The notes beneath the pieces are model-generated. The model searched no databases and was not told the DNA's origin. It saw only the letters and a program-made list of their open reading frames with translations. Of a stretch of 55,824 bases of DNA, positions 25,525-38,948 are shown one piece after another; the first letter of the stretch is position 1, and each line of letters opens with the position of its first letter. A program made the position numbers and the translations under genes. Source of the DNA: Anaerolineae bacterium (GTDB lineage Bacteria > Chloroflexota > Anaerolineae > Aggregatilineales > Phototrophicaceae); assembly GCA_013360465.1 (NCBI GenBank), contig JABWBO010000016.1:1-55824 (forward strand), read 5' to 3'.

Positions 25525-26673
25525 CTACCCCTGGGGTTCTGGCTCGGTTTCGCCGAGGATATCCGGCTCAGGGTCAGCGCTCAACGTCCTGCCGCTGATC
25601 TTATAGCGCAGGTATGCCTCCATGAAGCCGTTGAGATCGCCATCCAGCACGGCGTTCGGGTTGCCCACTTCATAGCCGGTGCGGTGATCCTTGACCATCT
25701 GGTAAGGGTGCAGCACGTAGGAGCGAATCTGGTTGCCCCACCCGGCATCGACGTTCTCGCCCTTGAGCAGCGCCAGTTCCTTCTCACGGCGCAGGCGCTC
25801 CATTTCCAGCAGGCGCGACTTGAGGATTTGCATCGCGCGTTCGCGGTTCTGCGTCAGGCTGCGCTCGTTCTGGCAGGTCACGACGATCCCCGTCGGCAGG
25901 TGCGTCAGCCGGACAGCCGTCTCGTTCTTCTGCACGTTCTGTCCGCCCGCGCCGCTCGACCGGTAGGTCTCGACCTTGACATCCTTCTCCGGCACATCGA
26001 TCTCGATCTCGCCCTGGATGTCGGGCCACAGCTCGACCTTGGCGAACGAGGTGTGCCGGCGCGCCGAAGCATCGAACGGGCTGATGCGCACCAGACGGTG
26101 AACGCCGGTCTCGCTCTGAAGATAGCCGTACGCCATATCGCCTTTGATCGAGATGCTCATGCTCTTGATGCCGGCTTCTTCGCCTTCCATCCGGTGGATG
26201 TACTCGACCTTGTAGCCGTTGCGCTCGGCAAAACGAAGATACATGCGTTCCAGCATTTGCGCCCAATCCTGGGCTTCGGTGCCGCCGGCTCCGGCGTGAA
26301 TCGCCAGGATGGCGTTTTCGTTGTCATAGGGACCGGCGAGCATCGCCTGAAGCGACATGCGTTCGACCTCGCCGGCGAGCATGTCGGTCTCCTGTGTCAG
26401 TTCTTCCAGGAGCGACGAATCGCCCATGCCCGCCAGTTCCAGGGCGTCCAGGATGCGCGCATGAAGGCTCCCCCAGCGCTCGACCTCCGCGCGCAGCTTG
26501 GAGATCTCCTGCATGACCTTCTGCGCCGATTCTGGATTCGACCAGAATTCCGGCTCGCCAGCCTGCGCCTCCAGGCGTTCCAGGCGGCGTTTCTTGGACT
26601 CAATGCCCAGGCGCTCCATGAAGCCGGCAATCGCTGCCGCAAACCCATCCAGTCGTGCGATCAGTTGTTCCAT
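25525..26673 (-). CDS. prfB: Peptide chain release factor 2
   Basis: 382 residues. It terminates translation at UGA and UAA. The stop-codon-reading tripeptide SPF is in LVRISPFDASARRHTSF and the catalytic GGQ is in SSGAGGQNVQKNETAVRL. The N-terminus reads straight through LGIESKKRRLERLEAQ with no in-frame UGA, so the autoregulatory +1 frameshift common in RF2 genes is absent. It lies 15 bases after the ftsY stop and 8 bases before the TIR gene. Confidence 0.97.
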   Translation of the reverse strand: MEQLIARLDGFAAAIAGFMERLGIESKKRRLERLEAQAGEPEFWSNPESAQKVMQEISKLRAEVERWGSLHARILDALELAGMGDSSLLEELTQETDMLAGEVERMSLQAMLAGPYDNENAILAIHAGAGGTEAQDWAQMLERMYLRFAERNGYKVEYIHRMEGEEAGIKSMSISIKGDMAYGYLQSETGVHRLVRISPFDASARRHTSFAKVELWPDIQGEIEIDVPEKDVKVETYRSSGAGGQNVQKNETAVRLTHLPTGIVVTCQNERSLTQNRERAMQILKSRLLEMERLRREKELALLKGENVDAGWGNQIRSYVLHPYQMVKDHRTGYEVGNPNAVLDGDLNGFMEAYLRYKISGRTLSADPEPDILGETEPEPQG

Positions 26674-26688
26674 AACGCTGCTTGAACC

Positions 26689-27606
26689 CTATTTCTCGGC
26701 TTCGTCGTCGAAGAGGCTCTCGACGAAGTATTCGGGCTGGAATAAGACCAGATCATCCATTTTCTCGCCGAGTCCCACATAGTGAATCGGCAGACCGAGA
26801 TCGTGATTGATGGCGAAGATCATGCCGCCCTTGGCGGTGCTGTCCAGCTTGGTGACGATCACGCCGGTGATTTCGACCATCTCGCGGAATTTCTGCGCCT
26901 GCTGCAAGGCATTCTGTCCCGTCGTGCCGTCCAGGACCAGCAGCGTCTCATGGGGCGCATCCGGCACGATCTTGCCGGAGACCTGGCGAATCTTCGCCAG
27001 CTCGCCCATCAGGTTGAAGTTGGTGTGCAGCCGCCCCGCCGTATCGACGATCAGCACGTCGAACCCGCGCGCCTTGGCGGCTGCCGTCGCATCGTAGACC
27101 ACCGCCGCCGGGTCGCTTCCCGGCTTGTTGGCGACGACCGGCACATTCACCCGCTCGCCCCACTTCTGAAGCTGGTCGATGGCAGCCGCGCGGAACGTAT
27201 CGCCCGCCGCCAGCATGACCTTACGCTGGTTGACGTTGCGCAGACGGTGCGCCAGTTTGCCAATGGTCGTCGTCTTGCCGCTGCCGTTGACCCCGACGAT
27301 CAGGATGATCGACAGCTCGCGCCCGCTGATGTTCATCGCCGGCGGCAGACGCAGCGAGTCCTTCAGGACGGTCTTCAGCAGCTTGCGCAGTTCGGTCGCC
27401 TTCTTGATATTATCCTTGCGGGCGCGGCTGCGGGTTTCTGTCAGGATCGCCTGCGTGGTGGGCACGCCAAGGTCCGCCTGAATCAGCAGCGCTTCCAGAT
27501 CATCCCAGGTATCATCGTCAATGACATCCGGTCCGCTGAGAAGCTGCCCTATGCGTCCAAAAAAGGACTGGCGAGTCCTCGACAATCCGTCTCGAAAAAT
27601 GCCCAC
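26689..27606 (-). CDS. ftsY: Signal recognition particle receptor FtsY
   Basis: 305 residues: the NG GTPase core with almost no acidic A domain, as in many Gram-positive-like bacteria. It docks SRP-ribosome complexes at the membrane. Motifs: P-loop [52 protein letters not shown] and the closing [14 protein letters not shown]. It leads a minus-strand group with prfB and the TIR gene, and is divergent from moaC. Confidence 0.97.
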   Translation of the reverse strand: MGIFRDGLSRTRQSFFGRIGQLLSGPDVIDDDTWDDLEALLIQADLGVPTTQAILTETRSRARKDNIKKATELRKLLKTVLKDSLRLPPAMNISGRELSIILIVGVNGSGKTTTIGKLAHRLRNVNQRKVMLAAGDTFRAAAIDQLQKWGERVNVPVVANKPGSDPAAVVYDATAAAKARGFDVLIVDTAGRLHTNFNLMGELAKIRQVSGKIVPDAPHETLLVLDGTTGQNALQQAQKFREMVEITGVIVTKLDSTAKGGMIFAINHDLGLPIHYVGLGEKMDDLVLFQPEYFVESLFDDEAEK

Positions 27607-27641
27607 TTCACCGCTCCAAATCGGGGGAAAACACGCGGTTC

Positions 27642-27670
27642 AGTATACACCTCGCCAGGGGTCAAGACAA
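27642..27670 (-). promoter_or_regulatory. Predicted sigma-70-type promoter of ftsY
   Basis: On the minus strand TTGTCT (27665-27670) and TATACT (27642-27647) are separated by 17 bases. The predicted start gives a leader of about 30 bases before the ftsY ATG at 27606. Confidence 0.6.
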
Positions 27671-27767
27671 GACGAGCGTCGGCGTGACGCCAAGCACATG
27701 CTTGATCTGCCGTCGCTTTTTGTTTCTAATCTCACCCATCAATGACACGGGCAGGGGCGAGGTGATC

Positions 27768-28250
27768 GTGACGGACGAATTGACCCATATCGACGACGCC
27801 GGGCGGGCGCAGATGGTCGATGTCGGCGGGAAACCGGACAGCGAACGGATGGCGTCGGCGCGGGGTGCAGTATTCATGAAGCGGGAAACGCTGGCTTTGA
27901 TCCGCGTCGGCGCGCTGAAGAAAGGCGACGTGCTGACCGTCGCCCGTATCGCCGGGATCATGGCTGCCAAGCGCACCGCCGAGATCATCCCACTCAGCCA
28001 CCCCATCGCGCTCACGCACATCGCCGTTGAGATCGCCCTCGACGAAGACGCCGACGCGGTGCGCATCAGCGCGACCGCCAGGACCACCGGCAAGACGGGG
28101 GTGGAGATGGAAGCGCTGACTGCCGTCTCCGCCGCCGCCCTGACGGTGTATGATATGGCGAAAGCGGTGGACCGTTCGATGCGCATCGGCGACATCGAAC
28201 TGATCGAGAAACGCGGCGGGGTTCACGGCGACTATCATAAAGAGTCGTGA
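27768..28250 (+). CDS. moaC: Cyclic pyranopterin monophosphate synthase MoaC
   Basis: 160 residues from GTG 27768, chosen because AGGGGCGAGG lies directly upstream and the family starts here with [18 protein letters not shown]. An upstream in-frame ATG at 27684 gives an unconserved leader. MoaC completes formation of the pterin precursor of molybdenum cofactor. Motifs: [56 protein letters not shown] and the final [14 protein letters not shown]. It is followed 36 bases later by the moaD-moaE fusion; moaA is not in the window. Confidence 0.95.
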   Translation: MTDELTHIDDAGRAQMVDVGGKPDSERMASARGAVFMKRETLALIRVGALKKGDVLTVARIAGIMAAKRTAEIIPLSHPIALTHIAVEIALDEDADAVRISATARTTGKTGVEMEALTAVSAAALTVYDMAKAVDRSMRIGDIELIEKRGGVHGDYHKES

Positions 28251-28286
28251 GCGCGCCTCCGACAGATTCTGAGAGGGCTGCCTGCC

Positions 28287-29006
28287 ATGATCGTGAAAAT
28301 CCTGCTGTTTGCGACGCTCAAGGATCGCGCCGGCGTCAAAAGCTTCGATCTCGCCCTGTCCGACAGCGAAATAACCGTCGCCGCGGTGCGCCAGGCGGTC
28401 GCCGTGCGCTTCCCGGCAGTCACCAAACACCTGGAGACGGCAATCGCCGCGCTCAACGAGGAGTTCGCCGCTCCAGAGATGACGGTGAAGGATGGAGACA
28501 GCATCGCCTTCTTCCCGCCGGTGAGCGGCGGCAGCGGCGAATCGCCGGCACATCCGGAGATCTTTCTCCTGCCGGATGCGCCTTACAGCATCGACGCCAT
28601 CATCGCCGCCATCACCATCCCGGCGACGGGCGCAGTTTGCATCTTCAGCGGCACGGTGCGCGGCGAGACGACTTCCGTCGGTGAAGCGCAGCGGACCCTG
28701 CGCCTGGAATACGAAGCCTATGCCCCGATGGCGCTGACGAAGATGCGCCAGGTCGCCCAGGAGATACGGATGCGCTGGGACGGCGTACAGGGCATCGCCA
28801 TCGTCCAGCGCATCGGCGTGCTGGAAGTCGGTCAGAACACGGTGCTGATCGCCTGTTCGTCGGCGCATCGCGACGGCGGATGCTTCGAAGCCGCGCGCTA
28901 CGGGATCGACCGTCTGAAGGAGATCGTGCCGGTCTGGAAGAAGGATGTGCGTCCCGACGGAAGCGCCTGGATCGAGGGGGGATACTATCCGACTCCGCAG
29001 GATTGA
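28287..29006 (+). CDS. Molybdopterin synthase, MoaD-MoaE fusion
   Basis: 239 residues. Residues 1-82 are MoaD (KILLFATLKDRAG, then the C-terminal FFPPVSGG). Residues about 88-239 are MoaE (AVCIFSGTVRGET, LEYEAYAPMALTKM, SSAHRDGGCFEAARYGIDRL and VPVWKKDV with the active-site Lys). The enzyme adds the dithiolene sulfurs. MoaD normally needs a free Gly-Gly end for thiocarboxylation. The comparable MoaX fusion of Mycobacterium tuberculosis is cleaved after its MoaD-like part, and here GG is at 81-82. It is co-oriented with moaC. Confidence 0.95.
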   Translation: MIVKILLFATLKDRAGVKSFDLALSDSEITVAAVRQAVAVRFPAVTKHLETAIAALNEEFAAPEMTVKDGDSIAFFPPVSGGSGESPAHPEIFLLPDAPYSIDAIIAAITIPATGAVCIFSGTVRGETTSVGEAQRTLRLEYEAYAPMALTKMRQVAQEIRMRWDGVQGIAIVQRIGVLEVGQNTVLIACSSAHRDGGCFEAARYGIDRLKEIVPVWKKDVRPDGSAWIEGGYYPTPQD

Positions 29007-29064
29007 CGACAAGTTGCGTTATACTCCGGTCATGCGCGACGCGCACATGTGGAGGAATGGGTGA

Positions 29065-30309
29065 ATGACACGCAGGGTGGTTGTGACGGGTTACGGGGTG
29101 ATCTCTCCCCTGGGACAAAGCGCTGCTCAAACGTGGGAGAATCTCAAAGCGGGGGTGAGCGGGGTGAGCGCCCTCACCCGTTTTGACTCGTCTACTTCGC
29201 AGGTGAAGATCTCCGCCGAAGTCCGCGATTGGGACGCCTCGAAATTCATGTCCCCAAAAGATGCGCGGCGGCGCGACCTGAACGAACAGTTCGGCGCAGC
29301 CGCCGCCAAGATGGCGGTCGAACACGCCGGTATGGTTGTCGATGATACGAACCGCATGCGCACCGGCGTCATCATCGGGTCGGCGGTGGGCGGCATCGGC
29401 AGCTATTGGGCAGAAGCAAAGAAGGTTTTTGAGACCAGCGACCTGCGGTCCGTGACGCCGTTTGGCATCCCCATGCTGCTGGTCAACGGTGCGAGCGACA
29501 TCGTGAGCATCGACCTGGGCGCACAGGGACCTTCCTATACGCCTATCTCCGCCTGCGCGACCGGCGCGGACTGCATCGGTCACGCTTATGATCTGATCCG
29601 CTACGGCAAGATCGATCAGGCGGTCGCCGGCGGCTGTGAAGCGCCGATCATCCCCATCGGCATCGCCGCCTTCGACCGCACCGGCGCCTGTTCACGCATG
29701 AACGACAACCCAACCGGGGCAGTGCGCCCGTTCAGTAAGGATCGCGCCGGCTTGGTGTTCGGTGAAGGTGCGGGCGTCCTCGTCCTGGAAGAGCTGGAAC
29801 ACGCCAAGGCGCGCGGTGCGACCATCCATGCCGAGCTGGTCGGCTACGGCTGCACATCGGATGCTTTCCACATCACCGCCCCGGAGCCGGAAGGCATGGG
29901 GGCGAGCAACGCCATCCGCCAGGCGCTCGACGACGCGGGCATGCTGCCGGAACAGATTCACTACATCAACGCGCATGGCACGGCGACCTCGCTGAATGAT
30001 GTCATGGAGACCAAAGCGGTCAAGCGCATCTTCGGCGATCACGCCTACCGGATACCGATCAGTTCCACCAAGAGCATGACCGGTCACGGCATGGGTGCGA
30101 CCGCCGGCATGGAGGTCATCTTCAGCATCATGGCGATGCGCGACTGTATCGCGCCGCCGACCATCAACCTGGAAGAGCCAGACCCCGAATGCGACCTGGA
30201 CTACGTGCCGAACCAGGCGCGCGAGATGCAGATGGACTGCGTCATGTCCAACAGCTTCGGGTTTGGCGGACACAACGTCTCACTGATCATCAAGAGGTTC
30301 AATGGCTAA
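29065..30309 (+). CDS. fabF: 3-oxoacyl-ACP synthase II
   Basis: 414 residues. It elongates acyl-ACP with malonyl-ACP in fatty acid synthesis. The Cys-His-His triad is present: SACATGADCIGHAYD, NAHGTATSLND and KSMTGHGMGATAGME. GGAGGAATGG precedes ATG 29065. A TATACT at 29020-29025 lacks a convincing -35 box. The stop overlaps the start of rnc by 8 bases, so fabF and rnc are co-translated. Confidence 0.96.
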   Translation: MTRRVVVTGYGVISPLGQSAAQTWENLKAGVSGVSALTRFDSSTSQVKISAEVRDWDASKFMSPKDARRRDLNEQFGAAAAKMAVEHAGMVVDDTNRMRTGVIIGSAVGGIGSYWAEAKKVFETSDLRSVTPFGIPMLLVNGASDIVSIDLGAQGPSYTPISACATGADCIGHAYDLIRYGKIDQAVAGGCEAPIIPIGIAAFDRTGACSRMNDNPTGAVRPFSKDRAGLVFGEGAGVLVLEELEHAKARGATIHAELVGYGCTSDAFHITAPEPEGMGASNAIRQALDDAGMLPEQIHYINAHGTATSLNDVMETKAVKRIFGDHAYRIPISSTKSMTGHGMGATAGMEVIFSIMAMRDCIAPPTINLEEPDPECDLDYVPNQAREMQMDCVMSNSFGFGGHNVSLIIKRFNG

Positions 30310-31069
30310 GCAGCAGCCTATAAGCGCGCGGCAGCGCGCCGCGCCGGCGGTGCAGGTCGATCCGCCCGGCAGCCAGCACGACGACGCGGCGGCTGAATTC
30401 ATGCGCAGCAGTGCCCTGCCCTTCCGAAACCTGGCGCTGCTGCGGCAGGCGCTCACCCATCCGTCGTACCGCAACGAGCATCCAGAGGTGAACGCCGACA
30501 ATGAGCGCCTGGAATTCCTGGGCGACGCCGTCATCGACTTCATCGCCGGCGAGCTGCTCTATCTGCGCAACCCCACCATGCCGGAAGGCGATCTGACTCG
30601 CCTGCGCGCCTCGCTGGTCAGGACGGACTCGCTGGCGGAGATCGGGATGCGCATCGGAGTGAACCAGGCGCTCCGCATGGGTAAAGGTGAGGAGGCAAGC
30701 GGCGGACGCCAGCGCGGCAACAATGTGTGCGCCGCCTTCGAGGCGATCATCGGAGCGCTCTATCTGGATCGCGGCATGAAGGCGGCGCGCAATTTCGTTC
30801 AACCTCTGCTCGTCGAACGCCTGGAAGCGGTCGAAGCTGCCGCCCTCGACCGCGACGCCCGCAGCAGCCTTCAGGAGATCGCCCAGGCGCGCCTGGGACA
30901 CACGCCGCGCTACGAGGTGGTCGGGCAGACAGGTCCTGATCACGACAAAGAATGGACGGTGATCGTCCACATCGGGGAGATGATCGCCGGACGAGGGGTG
31001 GGCAAGAGCAAACAGGCGGCGAGCCAATCGGCGGCGAGCGACGCGCTGGAGCGTATGGCAGATCGCTGA
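30302..31069 (+). CDS. rnc: Ribonuclease III
   Basis: 255 residues, cutting double-stranded RNA in rRNA and mRNA processing. The signature NERLEFLGDAVIDFIAGELL and the later GNNVCAAFEAIIGALYLD carry the catalytic acids. The C-terminal third is a double-stranded RNA-binding domain (SSLQEIAQARLGHTPRYEVV, GRGVGKSKQAASQSAASDAL). A short N-terminal extension of about 25 residues (QQPISARQRAAPAVQV) is not conserved. Start ATG 30302 lies inside the end of fabF. Confidence 0.96.
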   Translation: MAKQQPISARQRAAPAVQVDPPGSQHDDAAAEFMRSSALPFRNLALLRQALTHPSYRNEHPEVNADNERLEFLGDAVIDFIAGELLYLRNPTMPEGDLTRLRASLVRTDSLAEIGMRIGVNQALRMGKGEEASGGRQRGNNVCAAFEAIIGALYLDRGMKAARNFVQPLLVERLEAVEAAALDRDARSSLQEIAQARLGHTPRYEVVGQTGPDHDKEWTVIVHIGEMIAGRGVGKSKQAASQSAASDALERMADR

Positions 31070-31109
31070 CATCGGCGAGGCTTTGCCCTAGCCGGCTATT
31101 AAACTTCTC

Positions 31110-31137
31110 TTGACAATCCGACAGAGGATCGTATAAT
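31110..31137 (+). promoter_or_regulatory. Near-consensus promoter of rpoC
   Basis: Perfect TTGACA (31110-31115) and TATAAT (31132-31137) hexamers with a 16-base spacer. Transcription would begin near 31144, giving a leader of about 140 bases before the TTG start of rpoC. A small hairpin GCGCT-GT-AGCGC lies just before the AGGAGG ribosome-binding site. Confidence 0.8.
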
Positions 31138-31285
31138 TTCTCGGTACGGTAAACATAATTGACTTCGGTCAACTCACCCCAGGCGCTGAATGAACCTTTC
31201 AGACGCTCTTTTCTTGTCTCTACACATCGTATCAACACATACGCTTTCCCATGTGATGGCGCTGTAGCGCAGAGGAGGAAACGCC

Positions 31286-35911
<4,626 letters not shown>

Positions 35912-35943
35912 ACCCGGTCTGCCGGATCATCCTTCATCCAGGA

Positions 35944-35978
35944 AAATGCGAGAACGGGCAGCCGTTCTCGCATTTTTT
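35944..35978 (+). terminator. Intrinsic terminator of rpoC
   Basis: A 14-bp stem, AAATGCGAGAACGG with CCGTTCTCGCATTT, a GCAG loop and a T-run. It lies 32 bases after the rpoC stop. Confidence 0.92.
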
Positions 35979-36041
35979 GATCACCTTGCAGGTCGCAGGC
36001 TCTCAAGCCAACACCTGAGAGAAAAACACATTACATTCATC

Positions 36042-36141
36042 ATGTCATTACGGCATGACATTCGTCCCGATCTGCTTGGCTTTCATTTCACATTTCAGTT
36101 ACACTCCCGTTTCGGACACGAACACTCATCTCCTGTGTCCG
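36042..36141 (+). promoter_or_regulatory. Leader region of the second pyrophosphatase: palindromes and candidate promoter
   Basis: The 315-base gap 35912-36226 holds the rpoC terminator and this region. ATGTCAT/ATGACAT (36042-36061) is a 7-bp palindrome with a 6-base centre. TTGGCT (36076-36081) and TACACT (36100-36105), 18 bases apart, form a moderate promoter. CGGACAC/GTGTCCG (36113-36141) can form a leader hairpin. The first palindrome lies just upstream of the -35 box, where an activator or repressor could bind. Confidence 0.4.
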
Positions 36142-36226
36142 GGCGCAATTCCTCTCCACATCTCCACAATACCGGGCTTCGCGATGAGTGCTTCGTATGG
36201 CGCGTCTCATCAAAGGACCTACTTAG

Positions 36227-38872
36227 ATGCAAGCAATGCAAGGCATTCAACCGTTTGAGCAGCTCATGATCCTCATCGTGCTGGCAACCGCCTTTGTGGC
36301 ACTAGGTTATGCCTATTGGCTGGCTCGCCAGACCTTCGCTGCCGACAAAGGCAGCGCAGCCATGCAGCGCATCTGGGGCTTCATCAAGGATGGCGCAAAC
36401 GCCTACCTGCGCACCCAGCTGCGCACGATTGCCATTCTCATCGTCGTGCTGACCGTCGCCATGTTCCTGAGCGTGGCGCTGGTCAAGCCGACGGGCGAAG
36501 CCAATGAGCTTTTCTGCCCCACCGAGGTTGAGGCAGCGTTTGCGGCGGACATCGCCGCCAATGCGCCCCTTCAGCCTGCTGAAGAAGAAGTGATGGCGGC
36601 GCTTGAATCGCGGGCGATGACCGCCAAGCAGGTCGCCACCAGCTTCGAGTACAGCGAGTTCAACCCGGAGCGTGTCGCCGCGCGCGTGGCGTGTTCCTCC
36701 GCCGTCACCGGCATCGCCATCGGGCGGGCGCTGGCATTTGCGATGGGCGCGATCTTCTCGGCGACGGTCGGCTTCATCGGCATGAACATGGCAGTGCAGG
36801 GCAATGTGCGCGTGGCTGCTGCGGCGCGTTCCAGCTTCAAACGGGCGCTGACCATTGCCTATCGTTCCGGCACTATCACCGGCATGCTGACCGACGGTCT
36901 CGGTTTGCTCGGCGGCACGCTGATCTTCATCCTGTTCGGTAAGGCTGCGCCCGATGTACTGCTCGGCTTCGGCTTCGGCGGCACGCTGCTGGCACTGTTC
37001 ATGCGCGTCGGCGGCGGCATCTACACCAAAGCGGCAGATGTCGGCGCGGACCTGGTCGGCAAGGTTGAAGCCGACCTGCCGGAGGACGATCCGCGTAATG
37101 CTGCTGTGATCGCCGACCTGGTCGGCGACAATGTCGGCGACTGCGCCGGCATGGCGGCGGACATCTTCGAGAGCTATGAGGTCACGATTGTCTCCAGCCT
37201 GATCCTCGGACTGGCGCTGACCGCCCTGACCGGGCAGCTCTTCTGGATCGTGCTGCCGCTGTTGGTGCGCGGTATCGGCGTGGTCAGCTCCATCGTCGGT
37301 ACGTATGCGGTGTCGCTGTGGCGTGTGGACGATGCTGAAGAGGCGATGTACAAGAGCTATGAGATCTCCAGCGCCATCACCATCGTCTCCACCTTCCTGC
37401 TCGCCGTCTTCTATGCTGGCAGTCGGGACCCCGGCGGCGATCTCCTGTCGCACCTGTCTCTCGGCTCCCTGGTCGCCATCGGCGTGGCGCTGGCGGTCGC
37501 CTTCAACCCCTTGACGGCATACGCCACCAGCGCCAAGGGCAAGCGGGTCCGCAGCATCGCCAAGGCGACGGCGTTCGGTCCTGCTCTGGTGATCCTGGAA
37601 GGCATCTCGCTCGGCTATTTGTCCAGCGTGTGGTCGGTCCTGGTGATCGTCGCCAGCCTGATCGCCTCGATCCTGGTCTACAGCGTCAATTTCCCGCCGG
37701 ACCTGGTGACGCCCGTCTTCGTCGTCGGCGTGGTGGTGGCAGTCCTGGCGATTGGACGTGGCTACATCCGCAAGAACATCGTGGGCGGCATCTTCCAGGC
37801 GTTGTGGGTGATGGTCTTCGTCCTCTTCCTGATCAGTATGCGTGATGTGGGCGCGACGGATCGCTTCCTGTACACCCTGTTCGGCGTCACGCTGATCGGC
37901 GTCGGGATGCTTTCGCACACGGGCAACAACGTCTCGATGGACACCTTCGGTCCCATCTCGGACAATGCCAACGGCGTGGCGGAACTGGCGGGCGAAGATT
38001 TCGACGATAATGCGCGCCAGATCCTTGCCGATCTCGATGCGGCGGGCAACACCACCAAAGCCATTACCAAAGGCATTGCCATCGGCTCGGCGGTCATCGC
38101 GGCGGTCTCGCTGTTCGGCTCATTCTTCATCGACATCGAACGGGTGATGCCCGAAGAGCGCCTATCAACCTTCAGCCGCTCGATCAATCTGGCAGATCCG
38201 ACGGTGTTCGTCGGCGTGCTGCTCGGCGGGGCGCTGCCCCTGCTCTTCGGCGGTCTGCTGATCAAAGCCGTGAACCGCGCCGCCGGTTTCATCATGGCGG
38301 AAGTCCGCCGTCAGCTGCGCATCCCGGAAATCATGAGCGGCGAGAAGACCCCCGATTACGCGCAGGCGGTCTCGATTTCGACCCGTTCAGCGCAGGCGGA
38401 GCTGATCCCGCTCGGTCTGATCGCGATCCTGTCGCCCATCGTCGTCGGGCTGCTGTTCAAGGAGCAGGCGCTCGGCGGCTTCCTGGTCGGCGTCATCGTC
38501 TCCGGTCAGCTGCAAGCGGTCTTCATGGCGAATGCCGGCGGAGCCTGGGACAACGCCAAGAAATACATCGAGGATGGCAACTTCGGCGGCAAGGGCAGCG
38601 CCAACCACAAGGCAAGCGTGGTCGGCGACACGGTCGGCGATCCCTTCAAGGATACGGCAGGTCCCGCCCTCAACCCGATGATCAAGGTGATGAACCTGGT
38701 CGCCCTGATCCTCGCCCCGCTGATCGTTCAGACCCAGGGACCGGAAGCGACCATCCCGGTGCTGATCATCTCGATCATCGGTATCGTCCTGATCGTCTGG
38801 TCGGTGCGGCGCAGCGACCGCGATGAGCAGGCGGTGGATATCCCGCTGCCTTCGTCATCGTCGGGCGATTAG
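36227..38872 (+). CDS. hppA: Membrane-bound H+-pumping pyrophosphatase, K+-independent type
   Basis: 881 residues, polytopic. It couples PPi hydrolysis to ion pumping. The core is intact: [53 protein letters not shown] and [15 protein letters not shown]. The ion-dependence signature is [10 protein letters not shown] (608-617 region) with Lys611 and Thr614, the form known in K+-independent enzymes, which pump H+. Compared with the 711-residue paralogue it carries about 65 extra residues in an early loop (about 88-155, rich in Glu and Ala) and a longer C-terminal tail ([21 protein letters not shown]). Start ATG 36227. Confidence 0.96.
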   Translation: MQAMQGIQPFEQLMILIVLATAFVALGYAYWLARQTFAADKGSAAMQRIWGFIKDGANAYLRTQLRTIAILIVVLTVAMFLSVALVKPTGEANELFCPTEVEAAFAADIAANAPLQPAEEEVMAALESRAMTAKQVATSFEYSEFNPERVAARVACSSAVTGIAIGRALAFAMGAIFSATVGFIGMNMAVQGNVRVAAAARSSFKRALTIAYRSGTITGMLTDGLGLLGGTLIFILFGKAAPDVLLGFGFGGTLLALFMRVGGGIYTKAADVGADLVGKVEADLPEDDPRNAAVIADLVGDNVGDCAGMAADIFESYEVTIVSSLILGLALTALTGQLFWIVLPLLVRGIGVVSSIVGTYAVSLWRVDDAEEAMYKSYEISSAITIVSTFLLAVFYAGSRDPGGDLLSHLSLGSLVAIGVALAVAFNPLTAYATSAKGKRVRSIAKATAFGPALVILEGISLGYLSSVWSVLVIVASLIASILVYSVNFPPDLVTPVFVVGVVVAVLAIGRGYIRKNIVGGIFQALWVMVFVLFLISMRDVGATDRFLYTLFGVTLIGVGMLSHTGNNVSMDTFGPISDNANGVAELAGEDFDDNARQILADLDAAGNTTKAITKGIAIGSAVIAAVSLFGSFFIDIERVMPEERLSTFSRSINLADPTVFVGVLLGGALPLLFGGLLIKAVNRAAGFIMAEVRRQLRIPEIMSGEKTPDYAQAVSISTRSAQAELIPLGLIAILSPIVVGLLFKEQALGGFLVGVIVSGQLQAVFMANAGGAWDNAKKYIEDGNFGGKGSANHKASVVGDTVGDPFKDTAGPALNPMIKVMNLVALILAPLIVQTQGPEATIPVLIISIIGIVLIVWSVRRSDRDEQAVDIPLPSSSSGD

Positions 38873-38897
38873 CGCGTCACAACTGCATAGGGCGCAT

Positions 38898-38935
38898 AAA
38901 AAAGAACAGGGGGCAGCCGCCTCCTGTTCTTTTTC
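38898..38935. terminator. Bidirectional intrinsic terminator
   Basis: AAAAGAACAGGGGGC pairs with GCCTCCTGTTCTTTT (one G-T wobble) across a 4-base loop, with A- and T-runs on both sides. It serves the pyrophosphatase gene (+) and the convergent glycosidase gene (-). Confidence 0.9.
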
Positions 38936-38948
38936 GTGTTTCTGGGGA

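Noticed and set aside
26580-26673. Programmed frameshift site in prfB
   Set aside because: There is no in-frame UGA and no CUU-UGA slip site near the start; the frame is continuous.
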